Shown: one piece after another, positions 44,161-53,369 of the stretch | Numbering within the stretch: position 1 is the stretch's first letter | How the letters are laid out: each line of letters opens with the position of its first letter | Assembly (NCBI GenBank): GCA_023460955.1 | Contig: JAEWOH010000010.1 | Coordinates: forward strand, 1 to 64,000 | Length of the DNA: 64,000 bases | Reading direction: 5' to 3' | Origin: Bacillota bacterium | GTDB taxonomy: Bacteria; Bacillota; Clostridia; Acetivibrionales; DSM-1351 | Notes under the pieces: model-generated | What the model saw: only the letters and a program-made list of their open reading frames with translations | Database searches by the model: none | What the model was told of the DNA's origin: nothing | Translations under genes and position numbers: made by a program

Positions 44161-45417
44161 ATGACAAAGTGGAAAATTTATACTCCGGATGGGGTGCAGG
44201 ATATCCTGTTCGATGAATGCTATGCAAAAAGAGAAATGGAAAATAGAATCCGGAAAACCTTCAGATCTTACGGCTTCTATGAAATAGAAACACCCACTAT
44301 TGAATTCTACGATGTCTTTTCGACTGACATTGAGTCCTTCCCTCAGGAGGCTATGGTAAAATTCTTTGACCCAAAGGGACGTATTCTGGTACTGAGACCT
44401 GATATTACAGTTCCTGTGGCAAGAATAACAGCTACAAAAAACCGTGATGTTCAGCTCCCTATAAAATATTCCTATATAGGTAATGTATTCAGATTCAATG
44501 AGGTTGGAGGCGGAAGACAGAACGAGTTCACACAGGTTGGAGTGGAACTCCTGGGAGATTCCTCTTCGGAAAGTGACGCAGAAATAATTGCAGTAGCTAT
44601 TAACACTTTAAAGGCTGCAGGTTTGGAGAATTTCCAGATAGATATCGGACAGGTGGATTTTTTCAACGGGCTGGCTGAAGAAGCCGGACTGTCAGATAAG
44701 GACATTGCCCGGATATCAAAGCTAATTGACAGAAAAGATTATGTAGGTGTTGAAGAAATAGTTAATCAATATAATATTTCAGCTGAATTAAGAGATCTTA
44801 TTCTGAAACTACCCGGACTTTTCGGCTCATTGGATGTAATTGAAAAGCTTAAAAAAATAACCAAAAACAAAAGAAGTCTGGCTGCCCTTGAGAATATTGA
44901 AGAGGTTATCAACATTCTTGGAGACTACGGTTTAACCAAATTTTTATCAATAGACCTTGGTATGCTGAAGGGACCTGATTATGATACAGGAATAATATTC
45001 AGAGGCTTTACCTACGGAGTAGGTTTTCCGATACTCTCTGGAGGCAGGTATGACAGCCTTACCTCAACCTTTGGAAAAGATTGTCCTGCAATAGGGTTCT
45101 CAATTGGTATAAACATGCTCATGATGGCGTTGGGGAAAACTCTTTCAAAAGACAGACCAAGTGTGGATTCACTGATTTGTTACAGAAAAACCAATAGGAA
45201 AAGTGCCATTGAAATAGCAGAGACCTTAAGAAAGCAAGATATGAATATAGAATCCATGGTAGTTAACGACAGTATTGAAAAGGCAATTGATTATGCCCGA
45301 TCGAAGCAAATTGGAGGAGTAATATTCATAGATGAAGGCGGAAGCATTAAAATTCACGATCTTATAAACGGTACAATAAGTGAAACCAGTATTGAACAAA
45401 TCATGAAAAGAAGGTAA
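44161..45417 (+). CDS. hisZ: ATP phosphoribosyltransferase regulatory subunit HisZ
   Basis: 418 aa. A histidyl-tRNA-synthetase paralogue that binds short HisG and is needed for its activity and histidine feedback. It has the class II fold (PDGVQDILFDEC, then ETPTIEFYDVF and LRPDITVPVAR), but lacks a normal HisRS anticodon-binding end. Its place directly before a 214-aa hisG, which lacks the regulatory domain, settles the assignment. GAGGT precedes the ATG. First gene of the operon. Confidence 0.93.
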   Translation: MTKWKIYTPDGVQDILFDECYAKREMENRIRKTFRSYGFYEIETPTIEFYDVFSTDIESFPQEAMVKFFDPKGRILVLRPDITVPVARITATKNRDVQLPIKYSYIGNVFRFNEVGGGRQNEFTQVGVELLGDSSSESDAEIIAVAINTLKAAGLENFQIDIGQVDFFNGLAEEAGLSDKDIARISKLIDRKDYVGVEEIVNQYNISAELRDLILKLPGLFGSLDVIEKLKKITKNKRSLAALENIEEVINILGDYGLTKFLSIDLGMLKGPDYDTGIIFRGFTYGVGFPILSGGRYDSLTSTFGKDCPAIGFSIGINMLMMALGKTLSKDRPSVDSLICYRKTNRKSAIEIAETLRKQDMNIESMVVNDSIEKAIDYARSKQIGGVIFIDEGGSIKIHDLINGTISETSIEQIMKRR

Positions 45418-45427
45418 CGGAGGGATT

Positions 45428-46072
45428 ATGAGGTATTTAACGATTGCTTTATCAAAGGGTAGGCTCACAGAAATGTCGGTAGAGCTGTTTGAGGCTATTG
45501 GTATAGATTGCTCGGAATTAAAGTCATCAACAAGAAAGCTGATCTTGTCAGATGAAAAAAACAAGATAAAGTTCTTTCTTGCAAAGCCTGCCGACGTTCC
45601 TACTTATGTGGAGTATGGTGCTGCAGATATAGGTATTGTCGGAAAAGACACAATACTTGAAGAGGGCAGGAATCTGTATGAAGTTCTTGATCTTGGCTTT
45701 GCAGCCTGTAAGATGGCATTAGCGGGACCTGCCGACCTTGAGGGCAAAATCGAAGAACTTACTATAAAAAGAGTTGGAACCAAATATCCCAACATTGCCA
45801 GAAATTATTTTGAGAAAACCAGAAGAGAAAGCGTTGAAATAATTAAGCTCAATGGCTCTGTAGAACTTGCTCCGCTTGTCGGCCTATCCGAAGTAATAGT
45901 GGATTTGGTCGAGAGCGGAAGGACACTTAAGGAAAACGGACTTGTGGTGCTTGACACTATCGCAGATATCAGCGCAAGAATGGTTGTAAACAGAGTGAGT
46001 ATGAAGATGGAAAACGAGAGAATACAGAGAATAGTTGATGGAGTCAGGGAACAGCTTCGCCTAAGAGGTTAA
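45428..46072 (+). CDS. hisG: ATP phosphoribosyltransferase, short form
   Basis: 214 aa. Committed step of histidine synthesis: ATP plus PRPP to phosphoribosyl-ATP. It starts YLTIALSKGRL and contains DIGIVGKDT and the PRPP loop GVGTKYPNIARNY-like segment (KRVGTKYPNIARNYF), then DLVESGRTLKENGL. The C-terminal regulatory domain of the long form is missing, so it depends on HisZ, encoded 10 nt upstream. Its last codons are part of a tandem repeat that continues into the spacer. Confidence 0.95.
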   Translation: MRYLTIALSKGRLTEMSVELFEAIGIDCSELKSSTRKLILSDEKNKIKFFLAKPADVPTYVEYGAADIGIVGKDTILEEGRNLYEVLDLGFAACKMALAGPADLEGKIEELTIKRVGTKYPNIARNYFEKTRRESVEIIKLNGSVELAPLVGLSEVIVDLVESGRTLKENGLVVLDTIADISARMVVNRVSMKMENERIQRIVDGVREQLRLRG

Positions 46073-46160
46073 CATGCTTCAGCTAAACGTTAATAACTCA
46101 ACTAAGAGGTTAACATGCTTCAGCTAAACATTAACATAATTCAACTAAGACGTTTACATG
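46061..46160. repeat. Tandem repeat of about 42 bp across the hisG stop
   Basis: Two near-identical units (46061-46101 and 46102-46144), each starting CTAAGAGGTTAACATG, and a partial third (46145-46160). The first unit includes the hisG stop codon. The third supplies the ATG at 46158 that artificially lengthens the hisD reading frame. Confidence 0.9.
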
Positions 46161-46250
46161 AAGAAACTTGGGCTTAATTTGGTGTTTTATAAGACCCCTT
46201 TGTTCCTTGAAAGTGGATCTTACCGCTCACCATCAATAATGGAGGTTAGA

Positions 46251-47555
46251 ATGATAAATATATTAGATCTGACAAACGACAAAAACGATATAAAAGCTAA
46301 AGAGCTTTATACAAAACTGACACAAAGAACGAAATCCCAGGACGGAGCCAACATTATTAAGGTAGTTGCAGATATACTGGAAAATGTACGCTCAAATGGT
46401 GATAAAGCTCTTAAAGAGTATAGTAAAAAGTTTGATAACGCAGACATTGAAAGTATCAAAGTTTCTGAGGAAGAAATTACGGCAGCCTACAGTAAAATAG
46501 AACCAAAGCTGCTTGAAACTATAAAACGTTCTAAGCAAAATATCCAGAGCTTTCATGAAAAACAGCTTCAGAACAGCTGGATAAACCCAAAAGAGGACGG
46601 CACAGTACTTGGACAGCTTGTAAGACCCATAGAAAAGGTAGGGCTTTACGTTCCAGGAGGAACCGCGCCTCTGATATCTTCAGTTCTTATGACAGCTGTC
46701 CCTGCGAGGGTTGCAGGTGTGTCTCAGGTGATAATGTGCACACCGCCGTCAAGGGATGGCAGTGTAAATCCTGCGATTTTAGTAGCAGCAAAGGAATCGG
46801 GAATAGATCAAGTATTCCGTGTTGGCGGTGCTCAGGCTGTGGGTGCCATGGCTTATGGCACAGAGTCAATTCCTGCTGTCGATAAGATATGCGGCCCCGG
46901 CAACGTGTACGTTTCAACGGCAAAACGCCTTATTTTCGGGGATTGTGATATAGATATGTTTGCAGGTCCCAGCGAAATACTGATAATTGCCGATTCATCC
47001 GCGAAGCCGGAATATGTTGCTGCCGATCTGCTTTCCCAGGCAGAACATGACAAACTGGCTTCATCTGTACTTGTGACCAATAATGAAAAGCTAATAGAAC
47101 AGGTTGTAACAGAACTGGAAAAGCAGTTATCAGAATTGTCCAGAGGCACTATTACTGAAAAATCTCTAAAGGATTTCGGTTATGCAGTACTTGTAGACAG
47201 CATTGAAAAAGCAATAGAAGTATCAAATAATATTGCACCGGAACATCTGGAGATTTGTGTGGAAGAACCCATGAGTCTGCTGGGGCAGATAAAAAATGCT
47301 GGAGCGATATTTGTAGGTAACTATTCTCCAGAGCCGCTGGGAGATTATATGGCAGGCCCCAGCCACGTGCTTCCCACAAGCGGAACAGCAAGATTTTCAT
47401 CTCCGGTGAATGTGGATCAGTTTATAAAAAAATCCAGTCTTATTTACTATAACAGAGCAGCATTGGAGAAGACCAGCCAGGACATAATCAGTTTTGCTGA
47501 AGCTGAAAGCCTTGATGCTCACGCAAATGCCATAAAAGTAAGATTCCGGAGCTAG
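46251..47555 (+). CDS. hisD: Histidinol dehydrogenase
   Basis: 434 aa from the ATG at 46251 with GGAGGTTAGA directly before it; the open frame reaches back to 46158, into repeat sequence, and the first 31 codons are probably not translated. NAD-dependent two-step oxidation of histidinol to histidine. Family motifs include GLYVPGGTAPLISSVLM, GGAQAVGAMAYGT, KICGPGNVYVSTAKR, AGPSEILIIAD, and the zinc ligands in LLSQAEHD and GPSHVLPT. Confidence 0.95.
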   Translation: MINILDLTNDKNDIKAKELYTKLTQRTKSQDGANIIKVVADILENVRSNGDKALKEYSKKFDNADIESIKVSEEEITAAYSKIEPKLLETIKRSKQNIQSFHEKQLQNSWINPKEDGTVLGQLVRPIEKVGLYVPGGTAPLISSVLMTAVPARVAGVSQVIMCTPPSRDGSVNPAILVAAKESGIDQVFRVGGAQAVGAMAYGTESIPAVDKICGPGNVYVSTAKRLIFGDCDIDMFAGPSEILIIADSSAKPEYVAADLLSQAEHDKLASSVLVTNNEKLIEQVVTELEKQLSELSRGTITEKSLKDFGYAVLVDSIEKAIEVSNNIAPEHLEICVEEPMSLLGQIKNAGAIFVGNYSPEPLGDYMAGPSHVLPTSGTARFSSPVNVDQFIKKSSLIYYNRAALEKTSQDIISFAEAESLDAHANAIKVRFRS

Positions 47556-47615
47556 AAGCAGGAACTAAGAAGCTGGTAGTAAAGAAGCTAGAAGCTAGTA
47601 GATACGGAGCTAGAC
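47540..47615. repeat. Degenerate GAAGCTAG-type repeats after hisD
   Basis: Six or so imperfect copies of an AGAAGCTAG-like word run from the hisD stop to about 47615. They look like slippage-derived spacer DNA. Confidence 0.55.
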
Positions 47616-47656
47616 CATTACGCTGCGTACTGGAACTGAACAGAACAGGAGAAATT

Positions 47657-48733
47657 ATGATTGAAGAATTAATTAGGCCTGAAATAAGGTCATTTATACC
47701 ATATAATGCAAACCAGCAGCCCTATAAGATAAAGCTGGATGCAAATGAAAGCCCTTTTAATATGCCCCAGAGTGCACGTCAGAAGTTGGCTGAGTTTATA
47801 TTGAACAACCCTGAACTGAACCTTTATCCGGATACAGACTCTGTTAAACTCAGAAAGGTTCTTTCGGAGCATTGGTCTGTGGATTATAACAAAATAATAG
47901 TCGGAACAGGTTCAGACCAGCTAATTCAGGTTATAGCAAATGTATTTATAGGTCGGGGGGATAAAGTGCTTTATCCCGCACCTTCTTTTGGTATGTACGC
48001 TGATTCCTGTATCATAGCAGGGGGGACTCCGGTGAAGTATATACTTGAGCCCGAAAAAAAATATCAGTACTCAAAAAACACAATATTTGAAGCATATGAC
48101 AAGGAAAGACCAAAGCTGGTATATATCTGCAATCCAAATAACCCAACAGGAAATCTGATGGCGAAAGAAGATGTGCTTGAGGTTGTCAGATATTGCAAAA
48201 ACGCAGTGGTAATTGTAGATGAGGCCTATGCAGAATTTTGTGATACAACAGTAATTCCTTATGTTGATGAATATGAAAATCTCATTGTATTAAGAACCTT
48301 TTCAAAAGCTTACGGTCTGGCCGGTATCAGATGCGGTTATTCAATTGCCGGTTCTGCCCTGACCTCTGCAGTGAATCTTGCTAGAGCTCCCTATAACATA
48401 AGCAGCCTATCGCAGTATGCAGCTCAATTGGTATTGGAGGAAAAAGAGGAGATATTCAGAAATATCGAATATCTTAAATCTGAAAGAGCCTGGCTTTCAA
48501 ACCAGCTTGCAAAGCTTGACGAGGTTCAGGTGTATGAGTCCTATTCAAACTTTATATTGGTTAGAATTAATAATTCCAGAGATGTTTATAAGAAATTATG
48601 TGAAAAAGGTATTTTTTTAAGAATATTCGGTTCTTCTCCGTTGTTGGAAAATTGTCTGAGAATCAGTGTGGGCACTCACCAGCAAAATACTATTCTGCTT
48701 GATGAACTCTCAGCCATCTGCTATAATAAATAA
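47657..48733 (+). CDS. hisC: Histidinol-phosphate aminotransferase
   Basis: 358 aa. PLP-dependent fold type I enzyme converting imidazole acetol phosphate to histidinol phosphate. Visible are KLDANESPFN, GTGSDQLIQV, CNPNNPTGN, VDEAYAEF and the PLP-lysine signature RTFSKAYGLAGIRCGY. ACAGGAG precedes the ATG. It stands about 100 nt after hisD, separated by repeats, and 76 nt before hisB. Confidence 0.95.
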   Translation: MIEELIRPEIRSFIPYNANQQPYKIKLDANESPFNMPQSARQKLAEFILNNPELNLYPDTDSVKLRKVLSEHWSVDYNKIIVGTGSDQLIQVIANVFIGRGDKVLYPAPSFGMYADSCIIAGGTPVKYILEPEKKYQYSKNTIFEAYDKERPKLVYICNPNNPTGNLMAKEDVLEVVRYCKNAVVIVDEAYAEFCDTTVIPYVDEYENLIVLRTFSKAYGLAGIRCGYSIAGSALTSAVNLARAPYNISSLSQYAAQLVLEEKEEIFRNIEYLKSERAWLSNQLAKLDEVQVYESYSNFILVRINNSRDVYKKLCEKGIFLRIFGSSPLLENCLRISVGTHQQNTILLDELSAICYNK

Positions 48734-48809
48734 CGAACATTAAAATGAAAATATCAAAAATCGTTCGGATTAATTTTGAACCTTTGATATGATGAACGGG
48801 GGGATACCT

Positions 48810-49394
48810 TTGAGAGAAGGCTTGGTTGTAAGAAACACTAAAGAGACCCAGATTAAGCTCCAGATAAATATTGACGGCAAAGGAGACTGCAGTGCTTCAA
48901 CAGGAATAGGGTTTTTTGATCACATGCTTATACTTTTTATCAAACACGGTTTAATGGATGCTTCTTTTGAAGTGAACGGAGACTTACATGTAGATGCGCA
49001 CCACACGGTGGAAGATACGGGGATTGCATTGGGACTTGCCATAAGGCAGGCTCTGGGCGATAAGAAATCCATAAAAAGGTACGGGACAGCTTATGTCCCT
49101 ATGGATGAAGCTCTGGCACTGGTTTCTCTTGATTTGAGTGACAGACCTTATCTGGTATTTGATGTCTCTATGACACAACAAATGGTGGGACAAATGGATA
49201 CTCAGCTTGTTGAAGAATTCTTCAGAGCTGTGGCTTTTAATGCCGGAATCACCTTGCATATTAAACTTTTGCACGGCAGCAATTGTCACCATATTATAGA
49301 GGCCATCTTTAAAGCTTTTGGAAGGGCTTTGGATGAAGCTACCAAGATTGACACCCGAATAATAGGAGTTATGTCTACAAAAGGAACCCTTTAA
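48810..49394 (+). CDS. hisB: Imidazoleglycerol-phosphate dehydratase
   Basis: 194 aa when started at TTG 48810, which has GGGGGG just upstream and gives the usual family length; the longer frame opens at an ATG at 48789. The Mn-binding motifs GFFDHM, HVDAHHTVED, GSNCHHIIEA and the GTAYVPMDEAL stretch are intact. Monofunctional, without the phosphatase domain of the enteric HisB. The gap to purC is about 105 nt. Confidence 0.93.
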   Translation: MREGLVVRNTKETQIKLQINIDGKGDCSASTGIGFFDHMLILFIKHGLMDASFEVNGDLHVDAHHTVEDTGIALGLAIRQALGDKKSIKRYGTAYVPMDEALALVSLDLSDRPYLVFDVSMTQQMVGQMDTQLVEEFFRAVAFNAGITLHIKLLHGSNCHHIIEAIFKAFGRALDEATKIDTRIIGVMSTKGTL

Positions 49395-49499
49395 CCGACT
49401 ATCAGGATAATTAATTGAAAGCTATTAATAATTCCTGTATATAAATTTTTATTTATTATTGCAAATATGGCAGAAGCCACTATGGATTTGGAGGATATT

Positions 49500-50384
49500 A
49501 TGCTTATCAACAACACTGATTTTATTAAGTTACCATTATTTATCAAAGGTAAGGTTAGAAATGTTTACGATCTTGGAAATGAACTACTTATTGTTGTAAC
49601 TGACAGAATTTCAGCTTTTGATGTTGTTTTTTCGGAATTAGTCCCTAATAAAGGAAAGGTATTAAACAGCATTTCTGCCTTTTGGTTTGATTATACCAAG
49701 GATGTTATCGGAAATCATGTAGTAACAACTGACGTTAGTAAATACCCTGCTGGTTTGTCTGAATTCAAGGAAGAGCTTGAAGGAAGATCCATGCTGGTTA
49801 AAAAAATAGATATGGTGCCAGCTGAATGTATTGTCAGAGGATATCTTGAAGGATCAGGCTTAAAAGAATATCAGCAGACCGGTACGATTTGCGGAATAAA
49901 GCTTCCTGCTGGACTAAAGCAGGGTGACAGACTCCCAGAACCTATTTTTACTCCTTCAACAAAGGAATCCGAAGGTCACGACATAAACGTTTCCTTTGAA
50001 GTGCTTTGTGAAAAAATCGGTACGGAGATGGCAAATAAGCTGAAGGACGCCAGTGTTGCCCTATATAAAAAGGCCAGCAAGCATGCTGAGAGTGTAGGAC
50101 TTATATTAGCGGACACAAAGTTTGAGTTTGGTATGTCAGACGGTCAGCTTGTGGTTGGCGATGAAATGTTCACTCCCGACTCCTCCAGATTCTGGGCTAT
50201 GGACGAATATCAACCCGGCAGAGCACAAAAGAGCTTTGACAAACAGTATTTAAGAGAATACCTGGAAACTTTGACTTGGGACAAACAACCTCCTGCTCCT
50301 GCTCTTCCTGAAGAAGTAATAAAGAAGACTGAAGCAAAGTATATTGAAGCCTATGAAAGAATTACCGGAATTAAGTTCAAATAG
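49500..50384 (+). CDS. purC: SAICAR synthetase
   Basis: 294 aa from the ATG at 49500 (TTGGAGG upstream); in-frame ATGs at 49467 and 49482 lack a ribosome site, so the first 11 codons are unlikely. It joins CAIR and aspartate in purine synthesis. Typical segments are GKVRNVYDLGN, VTDRISAFDVVF, YLEGSGLKEYQ, TPSTKESEGHD and FEFG. It is inserted between hisB and hisH in the same direction with no visible terminator, so it is probably co-expressed with the his genes. Confidence 0.95.
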   Translation: MLINNTDFIKLPLFIKGKVRNVYDLGNELLIVVTDRISAFDVVFSELVPNKGKVLNSISAFWFDYTKDVIGNHVVTTDVSKYPAGLSEFKEELEGRSMLVKKIDMVPAECIVRGYLEGSGLKEYQQTGTICGIKLPAGLKQGDRLPEPIFTPSTKESEGHDINVSFEVLCEKIGTEMANKLKDASVALYKKASKHAESVGLILADTKFEFGMSDGQLVVGDEMFTPDSSRFWAMDEYQPGRAQKSFDKQYLREYLETLTWDKQPPAPALPEEVIKKTEAKYIEAYERITGIKFK

Positions 50385-50433
50385 TCAAATACGAGAATTA
50401 ACTTTTTACGCAACATGATTGGAGATAAAACTT

Positions 50434-51042
50434 ATGATAGCAATAATTGATTATGGTGTCGGAAACCTAGCCAGTGTGAATAAAGCCCTAAGCTTTATCG
50501 GAGCTGATTCAGTTATAACGTCAGAGCCTGAGGTAATACTTGCTGCCGACAAGGTCATTCTACCGGGAGTAGGTGCCTTTGCAGATGCCATGAACAGTCT
50601 TGAAAAAACAAATATGATACCAATTATAAAAAAGGTTGCGGAAAAAGGCACACCATTGCTCGGCATCTGCCTGGGAATGCAGCTTCTGTTCGACTATAGC
50701 ACCGAGGGCGGAGAAATGGTTCCCGGCCTTGGTCTGCTTAAAGGCAGCGTAAGGCAATTTCCTCTGGATATGGGCTTGAAGGTACCTCATATGGGCTGGA
50801 ACAGTTTGTGCATCAAGCAGCAGAATGGGCTTTTTAAAGGAATAAAGCAGAACAGTTACGTTTATTTTGTTCACTCCTATTATTTGACCGCTGGTGACAG
50901 CAGTCATGTTGCAGCAGCCTGTAATTACGGTATAAATTTTGATGCTGCAATTGAAAAGGACAATATTTTGGGAACACAGTTTCATCCTGAGAAAAGCGGA
51001 GATGTTGGACTGAGTATACTTAGAAACTTTGCTGCCCTTTAA
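50434..51042 (+). CDS. hisH: Imidazole glycerol phosphate synthase, glutaminase subunit
   Basis: 202 aa from the ATG at 50434 (TTGGAG about 9 nt upstream, overlapping an in-frame TTG at 50419). Class I glutaminase: nucleophile C79 in GICLGMQ, and the His-Glu pair in TQFHPEKSG. Supplies ammonia to HisF. IDYGVGNL is the normal N-terminus. 27 nt before hisA. Confidence 0.95.
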   Translation: MIAIIDYGVGNLASVNKALSFIGADSVITSEPEVILAADKVILPGVGAFADAMNSLEKTNMIPIIKKVAEKGTPLLGICLGMQLLFDYSTEGGEMVPGLGLLKGSVRQFPLDMGLKVPHMGWNSLCIKQQNGLFKGIKQNSYVYFVHSYYLTAGDSSHVAAACNYGINFDAAIEKDNILGTQFHPEKSGDVGLSILRNFAAL

Positions 51043-51069
51043 AAACAATACAGCAGAATGGAGATTTAA

Positions 51070-51777
51070 ATGATAATTTATCCTGCAATAGATATTATAA
51101 ATGGAAAATGTGTACGGCTTCAGCAAGGGAGCTACAGTGAAGTTACCGTTTTCGGTGACAGTCCGCTAGAGATGGCACAGAAATGGGAAGGTCAGGGTGC
51201 GCAGTATCTTCATGTTGTTGACCTGGATGCAGCCAGATCAGGTAATACAGAAAATCATGGAATAATTAAGCAGATTGCTCAAACTTTAAAGATTCCTGTT
51301 CAGGTTGGCGGAGGAATAAGGAGCCTCGAGACAATTGAGAGTCTTATATCCGGAGGCTTAAGCAGAGTAATTTTAGGAACGTCTGCCGTTAATAATCAGG
51401 AAATGCTGAAAACGGCATTAAAAGAATATAAGGAAAAAATAGTTGTGGGAATAGATGCAAAAGACGGCAAGGTAGCCATACACGGTTGGGAGCAGACCAG
51501 TGACCTCACAGCAGTGGGCTTTGCAAGGAAGGTTGAAGAACTGGGAGCTAAAACCATTATCTACACAGACATATCAAGGGACGGTATGCTTAAGGGTCCT
51601 AACCTTGCTGCTATGAGTGAAATGGCGAAGGCTGTAGGAATAGAAGTAATAGCATCAGGTGGTGTAAGCTGTCTGAAGGATATCGTTGATTTAAAGTCTA
51701 CAGGTGTGAGCGGTGTAATTGTGGGAAAGGCGTTATACACGGGAAACCTGGACCTAAAGGCTGCAATTGACGCATAA
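51070..51777 (+). CDS. hisA: ProFAR isomerase
   Basis: 235 aa. A (beta/alpha)8 barrel that opens the ribose ring of ProFAR. The catalytic Asp of strand 1 is in YPAIDIINGKCVRL and the second is in GIDAKDGKVAIHGW; the phosphate sites QVGGGIR and SGGVS are present. Paralogue of HisF two genes away. GGAG precedes the ATG. Confidence 0.95.
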   Translation: MIIYPAIDIINGKCVRLQQGSYSEVTVFGDSPLEMAQKWEGQGAQYLHVVDLDAARSGNTENHGIIKQIAQTLKIPVQVGGGIRSLETIESLISGGLSRVILGTSAVNNQEMLKTALKEYKEKIVVGIDAKDGKVAIHGWEQTSDLTAVGFARKVEELGAKTIIYTDISRDGMLKGPNLAAMSEMAKAVGIEVIASGGVSCLKDIVDLKSTGVSGVIVGKALYTGNLDLKAAIDA

Positions 51778-51873
51778 TCAGTAGATAAAAGCATTATTAA
51801 TATTTCGGTTCAAAGATTAGCAAATGAAGTAGTTGAAACAAAGTAATCGGTCATTCCTAAAGGAGTAAATACT

Positions 51874-52635
51874 ATGCTTACTAAGAGAATTATCCCCTGT
51901 TTGGATGTTCATGCGGGAAGAGTTGTAAAAGGTGTTCAATTTGTTAATATCATAGATGCAGGTGATCCGGTTGAAGCTGCTGCATTCTATGACAAGGCTG
52001 GTGCTGACGAGCTGGTGTTTCTTGACATTACAGCTTCCTCCGATGCCAGAAGCATAATGCTCGATGTTGTCAGCAGGGTAGCCGAGCAGGTATTTATTCC
52101 TTTTACAGTGGGTGGAGGAATAAGAACAGCAGAGGATTTCAGAGAAATTTTAAAGGCAGGCGCCGACAAGGTTGGAGTTAACTCGGCAGCACTGAAAAGG
52201 CCGGAGCTTATATCTGAAGCTGCTTGGAAATTCGGAAGTCAATGTGTGGTCTTGGCTATAGATGCCAAGCGACGGTCTGATGGTTCAGGCTGGGATACCT
52301 ATCTTAACGGAGGAAGGGTTAACACCGGTAAAGATGCTGTACAGTGGGCCATAGAAGCTGAAAAGCTTGGAGCAGGTGAGATATTGCTTACCAGTATGGA
52401 CAAGGATGGTACTAAAGACGGTTACGACATTGAGCTGACCCGAACAATTTCTGAAAATGTTAAAATCCCCGTAATCGCTTCAGGAGGCGCCGGTCAAATG
52501 GAGCACTTCAAGGAAGCGCTTGTTGAAGGTAAGGCAGATGCGGTGCTTGCTGCATCCTTATTTCATTTTAGAGAAATGGAAATCCGCGATCTAAAAAGAT
52601 ATTTAAGTAGTAATGGAATAGAAACTAGACTATAA
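51874..52635 (+). CDS. hisF: Imidazole glycerol phosphate synthase, cyclase subunit
   Basis: 253 aa. A (beta/alpha)8 barrel pairing with HisH; makes imidazole glycerol phosphate and releases AICAR. RIIPCLDVHAGRVVKG has the first catalytic Asp and LLTSMDKDGTKDGYD the second; TVGGGIR and ASGGAG bind phosphate. AAAGGAG is upstream of the ATG. Confidence 0.96.
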   Translation: MLTKRIIPCLDVHAGRVVKGVQFVNIIDAGDPVEAAAFYDKAGADELVFLDITASSDARSIMLDVVSRVAEQVFIPFTVGGGIRTAEDFREILKAGADKVGVNSAALKRPELISEAAWKFGSQCVVLAIDAKRRSDGSGWDTYLNGGRVNTGKDAVQWAIEAEKLGAGEILLTSMDKDGTKDGYDIELTRTISENVKIPVIASGGAGQMEHFKEALVEGKADAVLAASLFHFREMEIRDLKRYLSSNGIETRL

Positions 52636-52724
52636 TAAATAGTTGAGTATAGATTTATACGGTCGCTGCAGTATACTTGCACATAAAACGGCCATTTAGA
52701 ATAAAAATATATGGAGGCGCTTTC

Positions 52725-53369
52725 ATGGAAAACTTAAAGGATTCAATAAAATTTGATGATAAAGGCTTGGTACCGGTTGTAACCCAGGACTACAAGACTA
52801 AGGAAGTACTAATGGTTGCATATATGAATAGTGAAGCCTTTGACAAGACAATTGAAACCGGTAAGGTTACATATTTTAGCCGCAGCAGAAATAAGCTATG
52901 GCTAAAGGGTGAAACTTCAGGACATTATCAGCTGGTTAAATCCATCAAGCTTGATTGCGACGGTGATACAATATTGATAGAAGCTGAACAAATTGACGCA
53001 GCCTGTCACACCGGAAACAAGACCTGTTTCTACAGAACACTTTCAGAGGGTTCCTGGAAGGAAGCAGCAGAAAATAATGTAGAGGAACTATCAGCTCAGA
53101 TTCTTCAAGAGGTTTATGACGTTATTGTTGACAGAACTATCCATCCTAAAGAAGGCTCATATACCAACTACTTATTTACAAAAGGACTTGATAAGATATT
53201 AAAGAAGGTTGGGGAAGAAACAGCTGAAGTTATTATAGCTGCAAAGAATAAGTCAAAGGATGAGATAAGATATGAAATTTCGGATTTAATGTATCATCTC
53301 ATGGTATTGATGGTTGAAAGAGGAGTCACCCTCGACGATATTTATGGCGAATTAAAAGGACGTAGATAA
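52725..53369 (+). CDS. hisIE: Bifunctional phosphoribosyl-AMP cyclohydrolase / phosphoribosyl-ATP pyrophosphatase
   Basis: 214 aa from the ATG at 52725 with GGAGGC before it; the frame extends to 52677 without a ribosome site. HisI domain (about 1-115) with LKGETSGHYQ, the metal site DCDGDTILI and the zinc motif CHTGNKTCF. HisE domain (about 120-214) is an all-alpha MazG-like pyrophosphatase (GEETAEVIIAAKN, SDLMYHLMVLM). Carries out steps 2 and 3 of the pathway. Its stop is followed at once by the next start codon. Confidence 0.95.
   Translation: MENLKDSIKFDDKGLVPVVTQDYKTKEVLMVAYMNSEAFDKTIETGKVTYFSRSRNKLWLKGETSGHYQLVKSIKLDCDGDTILIEAEQIDAACHTGNKTCFYRTLSEGSWKEAAENNVEELSAQILQEVYDVIVDRTIHPKEGSYTNYLFTKGLDKILKKVGEETAEVIIAAKNKSKDEIRYEISDLMYHLMVLMVERGVTLDDIYGELKGRR

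Noticed and set aside
46061..46160. CRISPR-like array
   Set aside because: Units are tandem without unique spacers of equal length and no cas genes exist in the window.
46158..46250. 31-residue N-terminal extension of HisD
   Set aside because: It comes from tandem-repeat sequence; the ATG at 46251 has a strong ribosome site and fits the family.
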